The notes beneath the pieces are model-generated. The model had not been told where the DNA came from and made no database searches. It worked only from the letters and a program-made list of their open reading frames with translations. DNA of 64,000 nt from Flagellimonas meridianipacifica. GTDB lineage: Bacteria; Bacteroidota; Bacteroidia; Flavobacteriales; Flavobacteriaceae. The stretch's first letter is position 1. The number at the start of each line of letters is the position of its first letter. The translations under genes were made by a program, and so were the position numbers. Shown here one piece after another: positions 33,861 to 42,582 of the stretch. Location: assembly GCF_003001695.1 (NCBI RefSeq), contig NZ_PVYX01000002.1:248001-312000 (forward strand), written 5' to 3'.

Positions 33861-33868
33861 CAAAGTTA
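33861..33868 (-). promoter_or_regulatory. -7 box (TAACTTTG) upstream of the Flavo-1-like RNA
   Basis: Read leftwards, TAACTTTG matches TAnnTTTG. A TTTG at 33895-33892 could be the -33 element, though the 23-bp gap is slightly long. Transcripts would run through the structured element towards ssrA. Confidence 0.4.
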
Positions 33869-33932
33869 ATTAAAAGTTTGTTTACCCTTTCCAAACCCCT
33901 TATTTTAGGTCAACAATTATACCAAATCACTG

Positions 33933-35135
33933 ATGAAGTTCGGAATCATACAAGAACGCAAAAATCCACCCGATCGCCGGGTGGTCCTTTCTCCAACCGA
34001 ATGCCAAAATGTCTTAAATCAATTCCCCGACGCCAAAATCAAGGTGGAAACTTCACCCATTCGGGTATTTACCGATGCCGAATACGAAAAAGCAGGGTTT
34101 TCCGTCCATCAAAATGTGGAAGATTGTGATGTAATGCTTGGTGTAAAGGAAGTCCCTATCGATGCTTTGATTCCCAACAAAAAATACTTCTTCTTTTCCC
34201 ACACCATAAAAAAACAACCCTATAATCGGGATTTGCTGTTAGCTATTTTGGATAAGAATATTGAGCTCTACGACCATGAGGTCATAACCAATCCTAAAGG
34301 ACAACGCTTGGTGGCTTTCGGTCGTTATGCGGGCATTGTAGGGGCGTATAATGGAGTACGGACCTATGGACTCAAATATAGGACCTTCAACCTGCCCAAA
34401 GCAGAAACCCTACGTGACCAACAAGCCTTGATAGATGAGCTTCAAAAAATACAATTGCCTAATATCAAAATCTTATTAACAGGTAAGGGTAGGGTAGGCA
34501 ATGGCGCCAAGGAAATGTTGGATGCCATGGGACTCAAAAAAGTAAATGTGTCAGAATACCTTTCGGATACTTTCAACGAACCGGTGTATTGCCAAATAGA
34601 TGCTTCGGAATACAACAAACGTAAAGATGGTGTTCGTGGCAATAAAACCGATTTTTTTGCCAATCCCGAGGAGTACAAATCCAACTTCTTTCGCTTTGCC
34701 AAAGTGACCGATTTCTATATCGCTGGACACTTTTATGGAGATGGTGCTCCTTACCTCTATACTCGCGAAGATGCCAAACATCAAGATTTCAATATAAAAG
34801 TAGTGGCCGACGTAAGTTGCGATATTGATGGTCCCGTGGCTACAACCATAAAACCTAGTACTATTGCAAACCCTATTTATGGGTACGACCCGGTTTCTGA
34901 AACCGAAATAGACTTTAAAAACCCTAACGCCATTGCAGTAATGGCCGTGGACAATTTGCCTGCCGAGTTGCCTCGAGATGCCAGCAACGGTTTTGGTGAG
35001 GCGTTTTCAAAATATGTGATTCCGGCTTTTTTCAATGGAGATAAAGATGGTATTTTGGAACGGGCAAGAATGACATCGGGTGGTAAACTCACTACAAGGT
35101 TCAAATATTTACAGGATTATGTAGATGGTGGATAG
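33933..35135 (+). CDS. Saccharopine dehydrogenase (NAD+, L-lysine-forming)/alanine dehydrogenase-like protein
   Basis: A 400-residue cytoplasmic protein. N-terminal AlaDH/PNT domain: GIIQERKNPPDRRVVLSPTE, with Arg/Lys substrate residues. NAD-binding Rossmann: ILLTGKGRVGNGAKEMLDAMG. Late motif: VVADVSCDIDGPVATTIKPSTIANPIYGYD. These are features of the LYS1-type saccharopine dehydrogenase (lysine-forming), an enzyme also seen in Bacteroidota lysine metabolism. No other lysine gene is adjacent, so the metabolic direction is not clear. A small gene of unknown function follows. Confidence 0.8.
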   Translation: MKFGIIQERKNPPDRRVVLSPTECQNVLNQFPDAKIKVETSPIRVFTDAEYEKAGFSVHQNVEDCDVMLGVKEVPIDALIPNKKYFFFSHTIKKQPYNRDLLLAILDKNIELYDHEVITNPKGQRLVAFGRYAGIVGAYNGVRTYGLKYRTFNLPKAETLRDQQALIDELQKIQLPNIKILLTGKGRVGNGAKEMLDAMGLKKVNVSEYLSDTFNEPVYCQIDASEYNKRKDGVRGNKTDFFANPEEYKSNFFRFAKVTDFYIAGHFYGDGAPYLYTREDAKHQDFNIKVVADVSCDIDGPVATTIKPSTIANPIYGYDPVSETEIDFKNPNAIAVMAVDNLPAELPRDASNGFGEAFSKYVIPAFFNGDKDGILERARMTSGGKLTTRFKYLQDYVDGG

Positions 35136-35221
35136 TCCGGCACGCTTTACCGATGTGAATAACTTACATGCTCGGCTAAGGTTAATTTTTCTTATATTGT
35201 TGCTCCTTTATAGCCAAAGCA

Positions 35222-35497
35222 GTGAAATTCAACTGGTTGATAACCAAACAAACGGACTCTTCCATCAAAAGAGCTTGTATCGATTTAGAATATCGACTAC
35301 GACCTAGAATCACCAAATTCTTAATGTCCCGTTTAGAAGCTGAATGCTGTGGCGATTTTACCTGTTTTCATTTCGATGTGGATATCAAGAATCAGTGGAT
35401 TTGGATTTCCGAAAAAACCCCACAGGACTATATTGAGCGCATTAAGGAAGATTTTGACATCGAGATAAATGGCTCACATCTGTTCTCGGTTGCTTGA
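35222..35497 (+). CDS. Small conserved-looking protein of unknown function
   Basis: 91 residues beginning with GTG at 35222. The sequence VKFNWLITKQTDSSIKRACI, later CCGDFTCFHFDVDIKNQWIWI, looks like a compact alpha/beta domain, and the pairing of acidic and aromatic residues is protein-like. It starts 86 bp after the preceding gene and ends just before the convergent gene at 35507. I do not recognise the family. Two adjacent Cys plus another (ECCGDFTC) might bind metal. Confidence 0.6.
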   Translation: MKFNWLITKQTDSSIKRACIDLEYRLRPRITKFLMSRLEAECCGDFTCFHFDVDIKNQWIWISEKTPQDYIERIKEDFDIEINGSHLFSVA

Positions 35498-35506
35498 TTC
35501 ATATCT

Positions 35507-36142
35507 TCATGGTTTTCCCAACCTCCGGAACAAGGAAAAACTAACCCATAGGAAAAGACCAAAAGTTATGCTTATCAGCCATGTACTGGTGTAACCCAAA
35601 CTGATGCTCATTTTTGAGAACAGTGTTGCTGGTTTCAGAAATAAATCCCAAGAATTGAATCGTAGGAATCGTCCCAAATAGATTCCATAACCACTCAAAA
35701 TGCATATAGCGAATAAGATGAAATCAACTACCTTTTTTGGGAGTTGTTCGGAAAGCAGCTTATTCATATCAAACAAGGACAGTATCCCGAATAATAATCC
35801 ATTCAAAGCAAAGGCAAATATAATAATGATATCAAGCCAGAATAAATGGGAACCCTTGTGCTGTAGATGAATAAAGTCGGTTATGATGTATGGACTGTTG
35901 GGCAAAAACAAAAGCCAACTCGTAAAACCTAGAAAGAACATGATTTTTGATTGCATTGGTTTTACATAAAGAAGGGCCTGTGTTATGGCATATGGGATTC
36001 CTGCCAAGAAAAGATTCCATACCAGAAAAAGGAACGGCCCGCTATGTGTAACGTTTATTCGGAAAACAATCAATACAAAGGCAAAGACTACAGATAGTAT
36101 AAGATGGGTATAGGGTTTTAATGGAGATAAACTGATTTTCAT
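35507..36142 (-). CDS. DUF1361 integral membrane protein
   Basis: 211 residues with about six transmembrane helices. It has the DUF1361 signature region FLGFTSWLLFLPNSPYIITDFIHL in the middle and an ELGRFLRFNSWD-like segment (YLGRFLRFNSWDLF) later. Function unknown. It is 10 bp downstream of another small membrane protein, so the leftward genes 35507-37843 may form an operon. Confidence 0.82.
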   Translation of the reverse strand: MKISLSPLKPYTHLILSVVFAFVLIVFRINVTHSGPFLFLVWNLFLAGIPYAITQALLYVKPMQSKIMFFLGFTSWLLFLPNSPYIITDFIHLQHKGSHLFWLDIIIIFAFALNGLLFGILSLFDMNKLLSEQLPKKVVDFILFAICILSGYGIYLGRFLRFNSWDLFLKPATLFSKMSISLGYTSTWLISITFGLFLWVSFSLFRRLGKP

Positions 36143-36152
36143 TAGGCTTGTT

Positions 36153-36446
36153 TTAAGTCAAAAAATGTATAAATAGAATGGCAATGGGATAATTGAACAA
36201 GGCTATTACAAATGCAAGAAAGTGTTGCTCAATGTCCTTAGGGTTCAATAGCGTATTTGCAAATACTAGTAGCAGCATGAGAGCATTCACAATACTGGCT
36301 AGAACAAAAAAAACCATTGATAGGCCAATCAAGAAATCGGATTGCTTAATAAGTAATAAAAGAAACAACAAGGTTCCTATTGCGAAATAGATGAGGTTGC
36401 AATAAACGACAACCCTATTCATTTTATATGTGAAATATGCCATCAT
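36153..36446 (-). CDS. Small integral membrane protein
   Basis: 97 residues with three or four hydrophobic segments and no motif I recognise. Its start overlaps the stop of the upstream gene by 4 bp (ATGA), which indicates translational coupling. Probably part of the same membrane complex as its neighbours. Confidence 0.7.
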   Translation of the reverse strand: MMAYFTYKMNRVVVYCNLIYFAIGTLLFLLLLIKQSDFLIGLSMVFFVLASIVNALMLLLVFANTLLNPKDIEQHFLAFVIALFNYPIAILFIHFLT

Positions 36447-37843
36447 TTTTGCCTCGAATTCGCTAGTTGATAATAGGTGTACTCTTGCCAGGTACGTTCG
36501 TTTTGTGCCGTGATGAATGTTTTTGCTTTTTCTTCAATACGTTGTTTTTGGTATGAAGTTATCAATGCATCATTCTCAATGGAATAGTGATATAATTGTT
36601 GACTGTTGGTATTGCCAAGACCAATGAGGTAATCAAGGTCTGGATTCTCAATATGCTCGATATTGTACCAAGTAATGGCTTTGTCCCAAGGAATGCTAGC
36701 ACTGATAATCAAGCAATAAAAGGCCACAATGGAATTCGCTCGTAAAAGGAAAATAAAGCTGCGTACCTGTGCTACTTTCAAATATGTTGTAATCAGACCT
36801 ATTAATGTGAGCAATAGATATACAAAAACACCGATACGTTTGTAGGTAAAGCCCAAGGCTTCCACATATTGATGGTTTTTATACCAAGTAAAGACAACAA
36901 GGATGATGTTAAGAGCCACCCAGATATAGGTTAAACTTTTTATGCGTCCGTTCCCTTTATAAAAATTGAGGTCGCCCCTAAAAAAATATAGGATGATCAA
37001 AATGGCACAGACAATGGAGAACATGAGAGCATAGACCCCTTCGTGAACCGCTTGGGAATGTCCAGAATTGCTTATCTCTACTGACTTATATAGGTAGATA
37101 AAGTCAGTCGTCAAAAAGAATAACAATAGTACGTTAAGTGAAAGGAATATGATGCTCCCCAAGGTTTGCTGGCTTCTTAATTTTTCCAGGGTTGGGATTG
37201 AGAATGGTTCCTTGGGCGGATTTAAGTCATTGCTTTGTTGGGCATCTAATTTTATGAGCTCTTTTGGATGGTAAGGGGCTATGATGTGTAAAAAGCATAT
37301 ATATCCTAAAAGTGTAAAAAACAGCCAAGGAATGCTAATAAAACTCAAATTGATACTTCCAATCAAATTGCTGAAAATAGGATTGGCATTCTGGTAAAGA
37401 AGGGTAAACGGAACCAATACAATAGCCGCCAAAAGAATCCCTTTAATAGTATCCGTGGTTCTCTTTGACCATCTTTTCTCTTGCTTCTTAGGATTTTTCT
37501 CTCGTTCACTGAATTTTAGAATTGATGCGATAATCATATTCACAATTCCTATCAACCCACTTAGATAGAGTGAAGCTTTTGATGTTATGGATTTACCCAT
37601 AAGAACAAAAAAGCACATGAAATAGATGAATATTTTATAGGAAGTGGGGTCCATAAAGACCATTATGGCAGCAAAAAGGTAGGCGCAGATATAAGGCCAT
37701 GGTACGGGTCGTTCCTTTCTGACCGAGAGCAATATCAGGAATACAATAATGGAAAGTAAAACAAGGTTGAGACCAAAACTTTTGCTGTACAGTAAAACAC
37801 TAAAGGAGAGGGCGCCTAAAATAGATTTTATGTGAATATTCAT
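36443..37843 (-). CDS. DUF4153/DUF4173-like polytopic membrane protein
   Basis: 466 residues with roughly ten transmembrane helices. A charged cytoplasmic loop (SEREKNPKKQEKRWSKRTTDTIKGILLA) and an FTYKRIGVFVYLLLTLIGLI segment resemble DUF4153/DUF4173 proteins. The C-terminal soluble tail (IEHIENPDLDYLIGLGNTNSQQLYHYSIENDALITSYQKQ) is typical of that group. Role unknown. It overlaps the next gene by 4 bp and follows the Coq4-like gene by 12 bp. Confidence 0.72.
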   Translation of the reverse strand: MNIHIKSILGALSFSVLLYSKSFGLNLVLLSIIVFLILLSVRKERPVPWPYICAYLFAAIMVFMDPTSYKIFIYFMCFFVLMGKSITSKASLYLSGLIGIVNMIIASILKFSEREKNPKKQEKRWSKRTTDTIKGILLAAIVLVPFTLLYQNANPIFSNLIGSINLSFISIPWLFFTLLGYICFLHIIAPYHPKELIKLDAQQSNDLNPPKEPFSIPTLEKLRSQQTLGSIIFLSLNVLLLFFLTTDFIYLYKSVEISNSGHSQAVHEGVYALMFSIVCAILIILYFFRGDLNFYKGNGRIKSLTYIWVALNIILVVFTWYKNHQYVEALGFTYKRIGVFVYLLLTLIGLITTYLKVAQVRSFIFLLRANSIVAFYCLIISASIPWDKAITWYNIEHIENPDLDYLIGLGNTNSQQLYHYSIENDALITSYQKQRIEEKAKTFITAQNERTWQEYTYYQLANSRQK

Positions 37844-37855
37844 GACTAAATGATT

Positions 37856-38311
37856 TTATTGGATTAAAAATGCGGATTGGATTTTCCCAAGTGGCTGTTC
37901 GAGCATTTTGGAAAAATCGAGGTGATGAAATCTATAGGCCGATTTGCCTTTTTGATATGCTTTTTTAAAAAGCTGGTAACAGTCGGGATATAAAAATGTT
38001 CCGATGCCTATGACAGTAAAGAGGTAAAGACTCTTTTTTCCATTTCCCAAAAGATAATATTGCATACTGATTTCTTCCGGCACCGAAATACCGGTGTTGG
38101 TCAATACATGAAAAACATCATGGTTTTCCAATTTTGGCTGTATCTCAAAACGGTGTTTTAAAAGAAAAGCCCCCAAATGAAAGCCCAAACTATGCTCAGG
38201 ATAGTGAACAAGTTCTGTTACGGATATGTTCCAAGCACAGTTCTTTTTTAAGAATTTTTGATAGGGCTTTTTGCTCCACTCATATAAATGTTCTAGAATA
38301 ACAGCTCTCAT
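37856..38311 (-). CDS. Coq4-like protein
   Basis: 151 residues with the Coq4-type metal motif H-D-x-x-H followed by an acidic pair: NHDVFHVLTNTGISVPEE. In ubiquinone-making organisms Coq4 helps process the quinone ring. Flavobacteria use menaquinone, so this protein must have another role. A perfect inverted repeat (38330-38346) 18 bp before its ATG matches the one before 39262, suggesting shared control by the winged-helix regulator 38363-38653. Confidence 0.7.
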   Translation of the reverse strand: MRAVILEHLYEWSKKPYQKFLKKNCAWNISVTELVHYPEHSLGFHLGAFLLKHRFEIQPKLENHDVFHVLTNTGISVPEEISMQYYLLGNGKKSLYLFTVIGIGTFLYPDCYQLFKKAYQKGKSAYRFHHLDFSKMLEQPLGKIQSAFLIQ

Positions 38312-38329
38312 TTCGTTTACTTTAAAAGT

Positions 38330-38346
38330 ACTTTGAAATTCAAAGT
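38330..38346. promoter_or_regulatory. Candidate operator of the winged-helix regulator (copy 1)
   Basis: ACTTTGAAATTCAAAGT: perfect 8-bp arms with a 1-bp centre, located between the regulator stop and the Coq4-like start. Flanked by another ACTTT/AAAGT pair (38319-38329). An identical 17-mer lies at 39272-39288. Confidence 0.7.
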
Positions 38347-38362
38347 AAATACATAAAAAATT

Positions 38363-38653
38363 TTATTTTCCAATAAGCTTTTCAAGTGCGTCAATATGCT
38401 TCTTAAACTCTATCTTCCCGAGGGGGGTTGCTGAGTAACGTGTGTTCGGCTTTTTCCCGATAAACTGTTTTTCAATCAAAATATAGGCTTCTTTTTCCAA
38501 GGCTTTGGTGTGGCTGGCCAGATTACCATCGGTAACACCCAACAACTCCTTCAAGCGATTGAAATCCGCATGTTCGTTCACCATAAGAATACTCATAATG
38601 CCCAGACGTATACGATGGTCAAAAGCTTTGTTTATGTTATTGATTATGCTCAC
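38363..38653 (-). CDS. Winged-helix transcriptional regulator (HTH_34-like)
   Basis: 96 residues with GTG start. The DNA-binding region is IRLGIMSILMVNEHADFNRLKELLGVTDGNLASHTKALEKEAYILIEKQFIGKKPNTRY, which is the winged-helix type seen in small Bacteroidota repressors (PF13601, related to MarR/ArsR). No metal or ligand domain. It sits 3 bp after the membrane-protein gene 38657-39262 and probably controls the two flanking promoters that share ACTTTGAAATTCAAAGT. Confidence 0.85.
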   Translation of the reverse strand: MSIINNINKAFDHRIRLGIMSILMVNEHADFNRLKELLGVTDGNLASHTKALEKEAYILIEKQFIGKKPNTRYSATPLGKIEFKKHIDALEKLIGK

Positions 38654-38656
38654 AAC

Positions 38657-39262
38657 CTATCTTCTATCATATTTAAAATACATCAATGTTCCATAGATAA
38701 TATGACACACTCCAAACCCCAATATCCAGAACCACAATCCGTAACCGATAAAATAAGCAGAAATCAAACCTAATATGATATTCGTAATGCCAAGATAGCG
38801 TACATCTCCCAAAGTGTATTTACTGGCATTGAGGCAGGCCATACCATAAAATATCAAAGTGGCGGGAGCAATCAGAACCCAATACTGCAATCGTATGAGC
38901 AATAGAATAAAAATACCACCGGTAATCAATGGAATCAGAAAATTCACAAGCAATCTTTTTGAAGAGGCATCCCAAATCTTCTCACCACTTTTATTCGCTT
39001 TCTTATACGTCAGTATAAAAGCAGTGATTACAGCAAAAAAAACAACTCCCGCCGCCACGGATAAAATCGACAGCTTTATTTCCTCATAGGTATCAAACGT
39101 CCAACTACTTGGATATAAAATCAGATATCCCAAATATCCACCAATAAGTGCATATACTCCAGCAAGTATACCGGAGAGGCCACTTAAGGATATAAACCGT
39201 GATGAACGGCTCATCATATTTTTGATTTCTGAGATGTCTTCTAAATATTTTTTTGAATCCAT
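38657..39262 (-). CDS. Integral membrane protein co-transcribed with the regulator
   Basis: About 201 residues from ATG 39262 (MDSKKYLEDISEIKNMM). The longer frame up to 39313 would run through the operator and is rejected. Six hydrophobic segments arranged as paired helices, with charged loops (TYKKANKSGEKIWDASSKR). Unknown function. Membrane proteins paired with HTH_34-type regulators are common in Flavobacteriaceae and may modulate the regulator. Confidence 0.75.
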   Translation of the reverse strand: MDSKKYLEDISEIKNMMSRSSRFISLSGLSGILAGVYALIGGYLGYLILYPSSWTFDTYEEIKLSILSVAAGVVFFAVITAFILTYKKANKSGEKIWDASSKRLLVNFLIPLITGGIFILLLIRLQYWVLIAPATLIFYGMACLNASKYTLGDVRYLGITNIILGLISAYFIGYGLWFWILGFGVCHIIYGTLMYFKYDRR

Positions 39263-39271
39263 TTTGAAAGT

Positions 39272-39288
39272 ACTTTGAAATTCAAAGT
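39272..39288. promoter_or_regulatory. Candidate operator of the winged-helix regulator (copy 2)
   Basis: Second exact copy of ACTTTGAAATTCAAAGT, 9 bp upstream of the membrane-protein ATG (39262) and 72 bp upstream of the divergent KAS III fusion gene (39361). It could therefore control both directions. Confidence 0.7.
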
Positions 39289-39360
39289 TATAATTTATTT
39301 GAATATATTTCACTTTTTTTGATTAAAATCGTTGAACAACAACAATCGACCAGAAAGCAA

Positions 39361-41247
39361 ATGGCAATGAAGAGTTCAGTATATATCAATGCAATTGGAA
39401 AATATCTACCAGGCAAACCCATTGGTAATGAAGAAATGGAAGCATACTTGGGTATGATAAATGGGCAGCCATCACGAAGTAAAACCAGAATGCTTACCCA
39501 AAACGGAATTAAAAAACGGTATTATGCACTGAACAAGAACCAAGAATCTACTGAATCAGTTGCCGGTATGACCGTTAAAGCAATAGACGATTGTTTTGGT
39601 AAGGCCAACTTGAGTCAACAAGCGATTCAATTTCTAAGTGCAGGAACCACACAGGGTGACCTTCCCATACCTGGATTTGCAAGTATGGTTCATGGGGCAT
39701 CTACCTTACCAATATGCGAAATTACAAGTCACCAGAGCGTATGCACCGCGGGAATGATGGCGATTAAAAGTGCTTTTTTAAACGTTCAATCCGGGCAAAT
39801 TGAAAATGCTGTGGCATGTGCCGGAGAACTCGCCAGTAGAATGTTCAAGGCAAAACGATTTGAAGGTCAAGATGCGATTACGGAAAAAGGCTCTCTGCCT
39901 TTAGATACCGATTTTTTGCGATGGATGCTCTCCGATGGCGCTGGCGCCTTCTTAATTCAGGATAAACCAGATAAAAAAACAATTTCCCTGGAGATTGAAT
40001 GGATAGACCTTAAGTCTCATGCTACCGATTTCGAACCGTGTATGTATACTGGGATGAATAAAACCAAGGAAGGCGAGCAGGGTCCAAGTTGGATAGACTT
40101 TGATAGTTTTAGCGCTGCAGATAGGGCAGGGGCCATTAATCTGAAACAGGATATTCGCTTGGTAAACAATATTGTGGGGCTCGGTGTTCAACACTTTTTC
40201 AATTTGGTGGATGCTGGTAAAATCGATACCAAATCTTTGGATTGGTTTTTATGTCATTATTCTTCAGAATATTTCAAGCAACCTATTTTGGACCTATTGC
40301 AAAAAGGAGGTGTGGAAATTCCCGAAGAAAAGTGGTTTACCAACCTGCATTCCAAGGGCAATACAGGTTCTGCATCCATATTTATAATGCTTGAAGAATT
40401 GTTGTACAAAGCTGACCTCAAAGATGGGCAGCAAATTTTGTGTATGGTTCCGGAGAGTGGTCGTTTCATTACTTCCTTTATGATGTTAAAAGTGGTTGCT
40501 CCTTCAGAAACCAAAAAAGAGTTGCCCTTAACTTATGAAGACGAGATTATTGCACCGACCATTGCAACTGAAGGTAGGCCTATACAAGAAAAACTGGTCC
40601 GTGGATTAACCTCAGTTTGGGTCGATTTTGAAAAAGAACTACGCCACACACCCATCATCGAAAAAATATATAATGGTACCATTACCCTTGAAGAATATCG
40701 TCTTTTGTTATTGAATTTACGGCAGCAAGTGGTGGATGGTTCCCAATGGATAGCGAGGGCCGCCTCAAACGTTAGCATGGAATATTTTGATGTTCGATCA
40801 TCTTTCATTTCACATTCTAGGGACGAGCATAGAGATTATCAATTGTTGGAAAAGAACTATATCAACTGTGGAGGGGATAAGAATGATCTTTACGCTGGAG
40901 AGAAAAATATAGGAAGCGAAGCATTAAGTGCTTACATGTTCCATACAGCAAGCAAACCCAACCCTTTTGATTTGTTGGGTGCCATGTTTATCATAGAAGG
41001 TTTGGGAAATCGAATTGCGGGTAAATGGGGCAGGGCTGTCCAACAATTACTAAATTTGACTAAGGAGCAGGTATCCTTTTTTACCTATCATGAAATCAGT
41101 GATAGCAATGAAAATCATTTTGAACGATTTGAAAATGCCATCAATTCGGATGCACTGACGGAAGAGTTGGCCAAAAAGATTCTTAAATCCGCCAAGGTGG
41201 TAGCAAAATTGTACCGAATGCAGTTGGCAGAAATTGGAAATTACTAA
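39361..41247 (+). CDS. KAS III-type ketoacyl synthase fused to a heme-oxygenase-like (diiron oxidase) domain
   Basis: 628 residues from ATG 39361 (39367 also possible). Residues 1-380 are a FabH/KAS III-like thiolase fold. The active Cys is C128 (SHQSVCTAG), His H299 (FLCHYSSEY) and Asn N334 (KGNTGSAS), the Cys-His-Asn triad of condensing enzymes. Residues about 400-628 are all-helical, like TenA/HO-fold iron enzymes, with candidate ligands E489/H490 (SRDEHRD), E546 (FIIEG) and H577...D581...H586 (TYHEISDSNENHF). Such domains include UndA- and CADD-type oxidases. The fusion suggests that a newly made beta-ketoacyl product is handed directly to an oxidase. Followed 11 bp later by an unknown gene. 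Confidence 0.82.
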   Translation: MAMKSSVYINAIGKYLPGKPIGNEEMEAYLGMINGQPSRSKTRMLTQNGIKKRYYALNKNQESTESVAGMTVKAIDDCFGKANLSQQAIQFLSAGTTQGDLPIPGFASMVHGASTLPICEITSHQSVCTAGMMAIKSAFLNVQSGQIENAVACAGELASRMFKAKRFEGQDAITEKGSLPLDTDFLRWMLSDGAGAFLIQDKPDKKTISLEIEWIDLKSHATDFEPCMYTGMNKTKEGEQGPSWIDFDSFSAADRAGAINLKQDIRLVNNIVGLGVQHFFNLVDAGKIDTKSLDWFLCHYSSEYFKQPILDLLQKGGVEIPEEKWFTNLHSKGNTGSASIFIMLEELLYKADLKDGQQILCMVPESGRFITSFMMLKVVAPSETKKELPLTYEDEIIAPTIATEGRPIQEKLVRGLTSVWVDFEKELRHTPIIEKIYNGTITLEEYRLLLLNLRQQVVDGSQWIARAASNVSMEYFDVRSSFISHSRDEHRDYQLLEKNYINCGGDKNDLYAGEKNIGSEALSAYMFHTASKPNPFDLLGAMFIIEGLGNRIAGKWGRAVQQLLNLTKEQVSFFTYHEISDSNENHFERFENAINSDALTEELAKKILKSAKVVAKLYRMQLAEIGNY

Positions 41248-41258
41248 ACCCTAAAGCA

Positions 41259-42155
41259 ATGTTGCATAAAAGTGAGTATTTCAAGAATTTGGAGCATGAC
41301 CCTCGCGACCCCAGTCATTGGCATACCCTTTATCTTGATAAGAGTATCCCCTTTAGTGACGATGCCAAAGCCGCTTTCCTTTACGATTCCAATAGAAAGT
41401 CAAGACAGTTTTTGTTGCCCTTTTTAAGGGTTTTCTCAAGACTGTTTATCATCATATTGCAGGTGTTCAAAGTTTTTTCGCCCAACCTCATCAACGCTCC
41501 TAAGACCTTGCACAAGTGTTTGTATTTGGGAATGAAATATTGGATTAGTCCGGAAGCGAATTATTTAATATTGAGACACTTTTACTTAGGTTCCGAAATT
41601 TTAAAGTTTATTAAGGATAATGTCAAGGGAAGTGAAGAGATTCCTATGAATCCCTTAAAGCCATTATCCGTGCAAGATGTAAAGGACAACCTTTTTTTAG
41701 AGCATGATTTAAACCTCTATAATTTCATCATTAATTTGAATAAGGCCATAGCGGAAAAAGGGCTGAAGGTAGAAAAGGTAGCAACTCCAAATTTTGATGC
41801 ATTGACAGAGGGAGAGATTCCTTTTGAAGAGTTTCGGGATAAATGGACCAATTTTATGGATTTGTCTTCTGCCATTGAGATCTTTACCCCGGTATATCAA
41901 TTCTTTCTTACGGATAATGATTTTTGGAGGGCCAGTAATTCTTTGCAGTTAGATGAGGTAATTGGAATTTATGCTTCTACGATTATGGATTGTCCGGAAA
42001 AGCTTGTAGGGCTTAACAATAAACATCCAATGATTCCGCTTCCAACCTACGGTGCTGCTTTTCGTTTGACTCTTCATGGGCTTTCTACCGAAATTTTACA
42101 TGCCCTATTGGTGGATGGAAAGAAGTTAGCGCAACAGGGCAAATCAGTGGCATAG
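41259..42155 (+). CDS. Unknown 298-residue protein, partner of the KAS III fusion
   Basis: No signal peptide. A hydrophobic segment near residues 52-72 (LLPFLRVFSRLFIIILQVFKVF) may insert in or touch the membrane. The rest is mixed, mostly helical (PKTLHKCLYLGMKYWISPEANYLI, HFYLGSEILKFI). I do not recognise the family. The 11-bp spacing and same direction imply co-transcription with the condensing-enzyme/oxidase fusion, so it could act on or present its lipid product. Confidence 0.7.
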   Translation: MLHKSEYFKNLEHDPRDPSHWHTLYLDKSIPFSDDAKAAFLYDSNRKSRQFLLPFLRVFSRLFIIILQVFKVFSPNLINAPKTLHKCLYLGMKYWISPEANYLILRHFYLGSEILKFIKDNVKGSEEIPMNPLKPLSVQDVKDNLFLEHDLNLYNFIINLNKAIAEKGLKVEKVATPNFDALTEGEIPFEEFRDKWTNFMDLSSAIEIFTPVYQFFLTDNDFWRASNSLQLDEVIGIYASTIMDCPEKLVGLNNKHPMIPLPTYGAAFRLTLHGLSTEILHALLVDGKKLAQQGKSVA

Positions 42156-42210
42156 TAACTTTAAAATTATGGTGAAACATACCATTTCAAGGTTTTTCTA
42201 TTTTTAAAAC

Positions 42211-42582
42211 ATGAACCCGGCTGAAGAATACATATTGTCAAGGACGGAGCCCTACAGAAGTATATTGTTACATCTTAAGGCGGTCATAGAATCGGTTATT
42301 CCCAATGTGGATATGAAGTTTAAGTGGAGCATACCATGCTTTTATGAGGGAAAACATCCTATTTGTTATCTGAATGCCTCGTATAAAGGTAAATATGTAG
42401 ACATTGCCTTTTGGAACTCTGCCCATTTGACCAAACATGTGGAACTAATGTTCAGTGAAAAAAGAAAAGTGGTTAAGTCCTTTCGCTATAGTAGTTTGGA
42501 AGAAATTAATAATGAGGTTTTAATGGACGTACTCAATGAGGCAAGTTCCCTTAAAGAAAAGGGATTTTACAAAAAAAGCTAA
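42211..42582 (+). CDS. DUF1801 (YdhG-like) protein
   Basis: 123 residues with the DUF1801 pattern: PYRSILLHLKAVIESVIPNVDMKFKWSIPCFYEGKHPICYLNA, then KGKYVDIAFWNSAHL. Small cytosolic protein related to the frataxin-like YdhG fold; function not established. Its end overlaps the kdsA stop on the other strand by 4 bp. Confidence 0.8.
   Translation: MNPAEEYILSRTEPYRSILLHLKAVIESVIPNVDMKFKWSIPCFYEGKHPICYLNASYKGKYVDIAFWNSAHLTKHVELMFSEKRKVVKSFRYSSLEEINNEVLMDVLNEASSLKEKGFYKKS

Noticed and set aside
33821..34129. Rightward open frame overlapping the start of the lysine dehydrogenase-like gene
   Set aside because: It is out of frame with a well-supported enzyme gene and overlaps the Flavo-1-like element.
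35125..35307. 60-codon rightward open frame
   Set aside because: It overlaps the preferred 91-residue gene in another frame and contains no recognisable motif.
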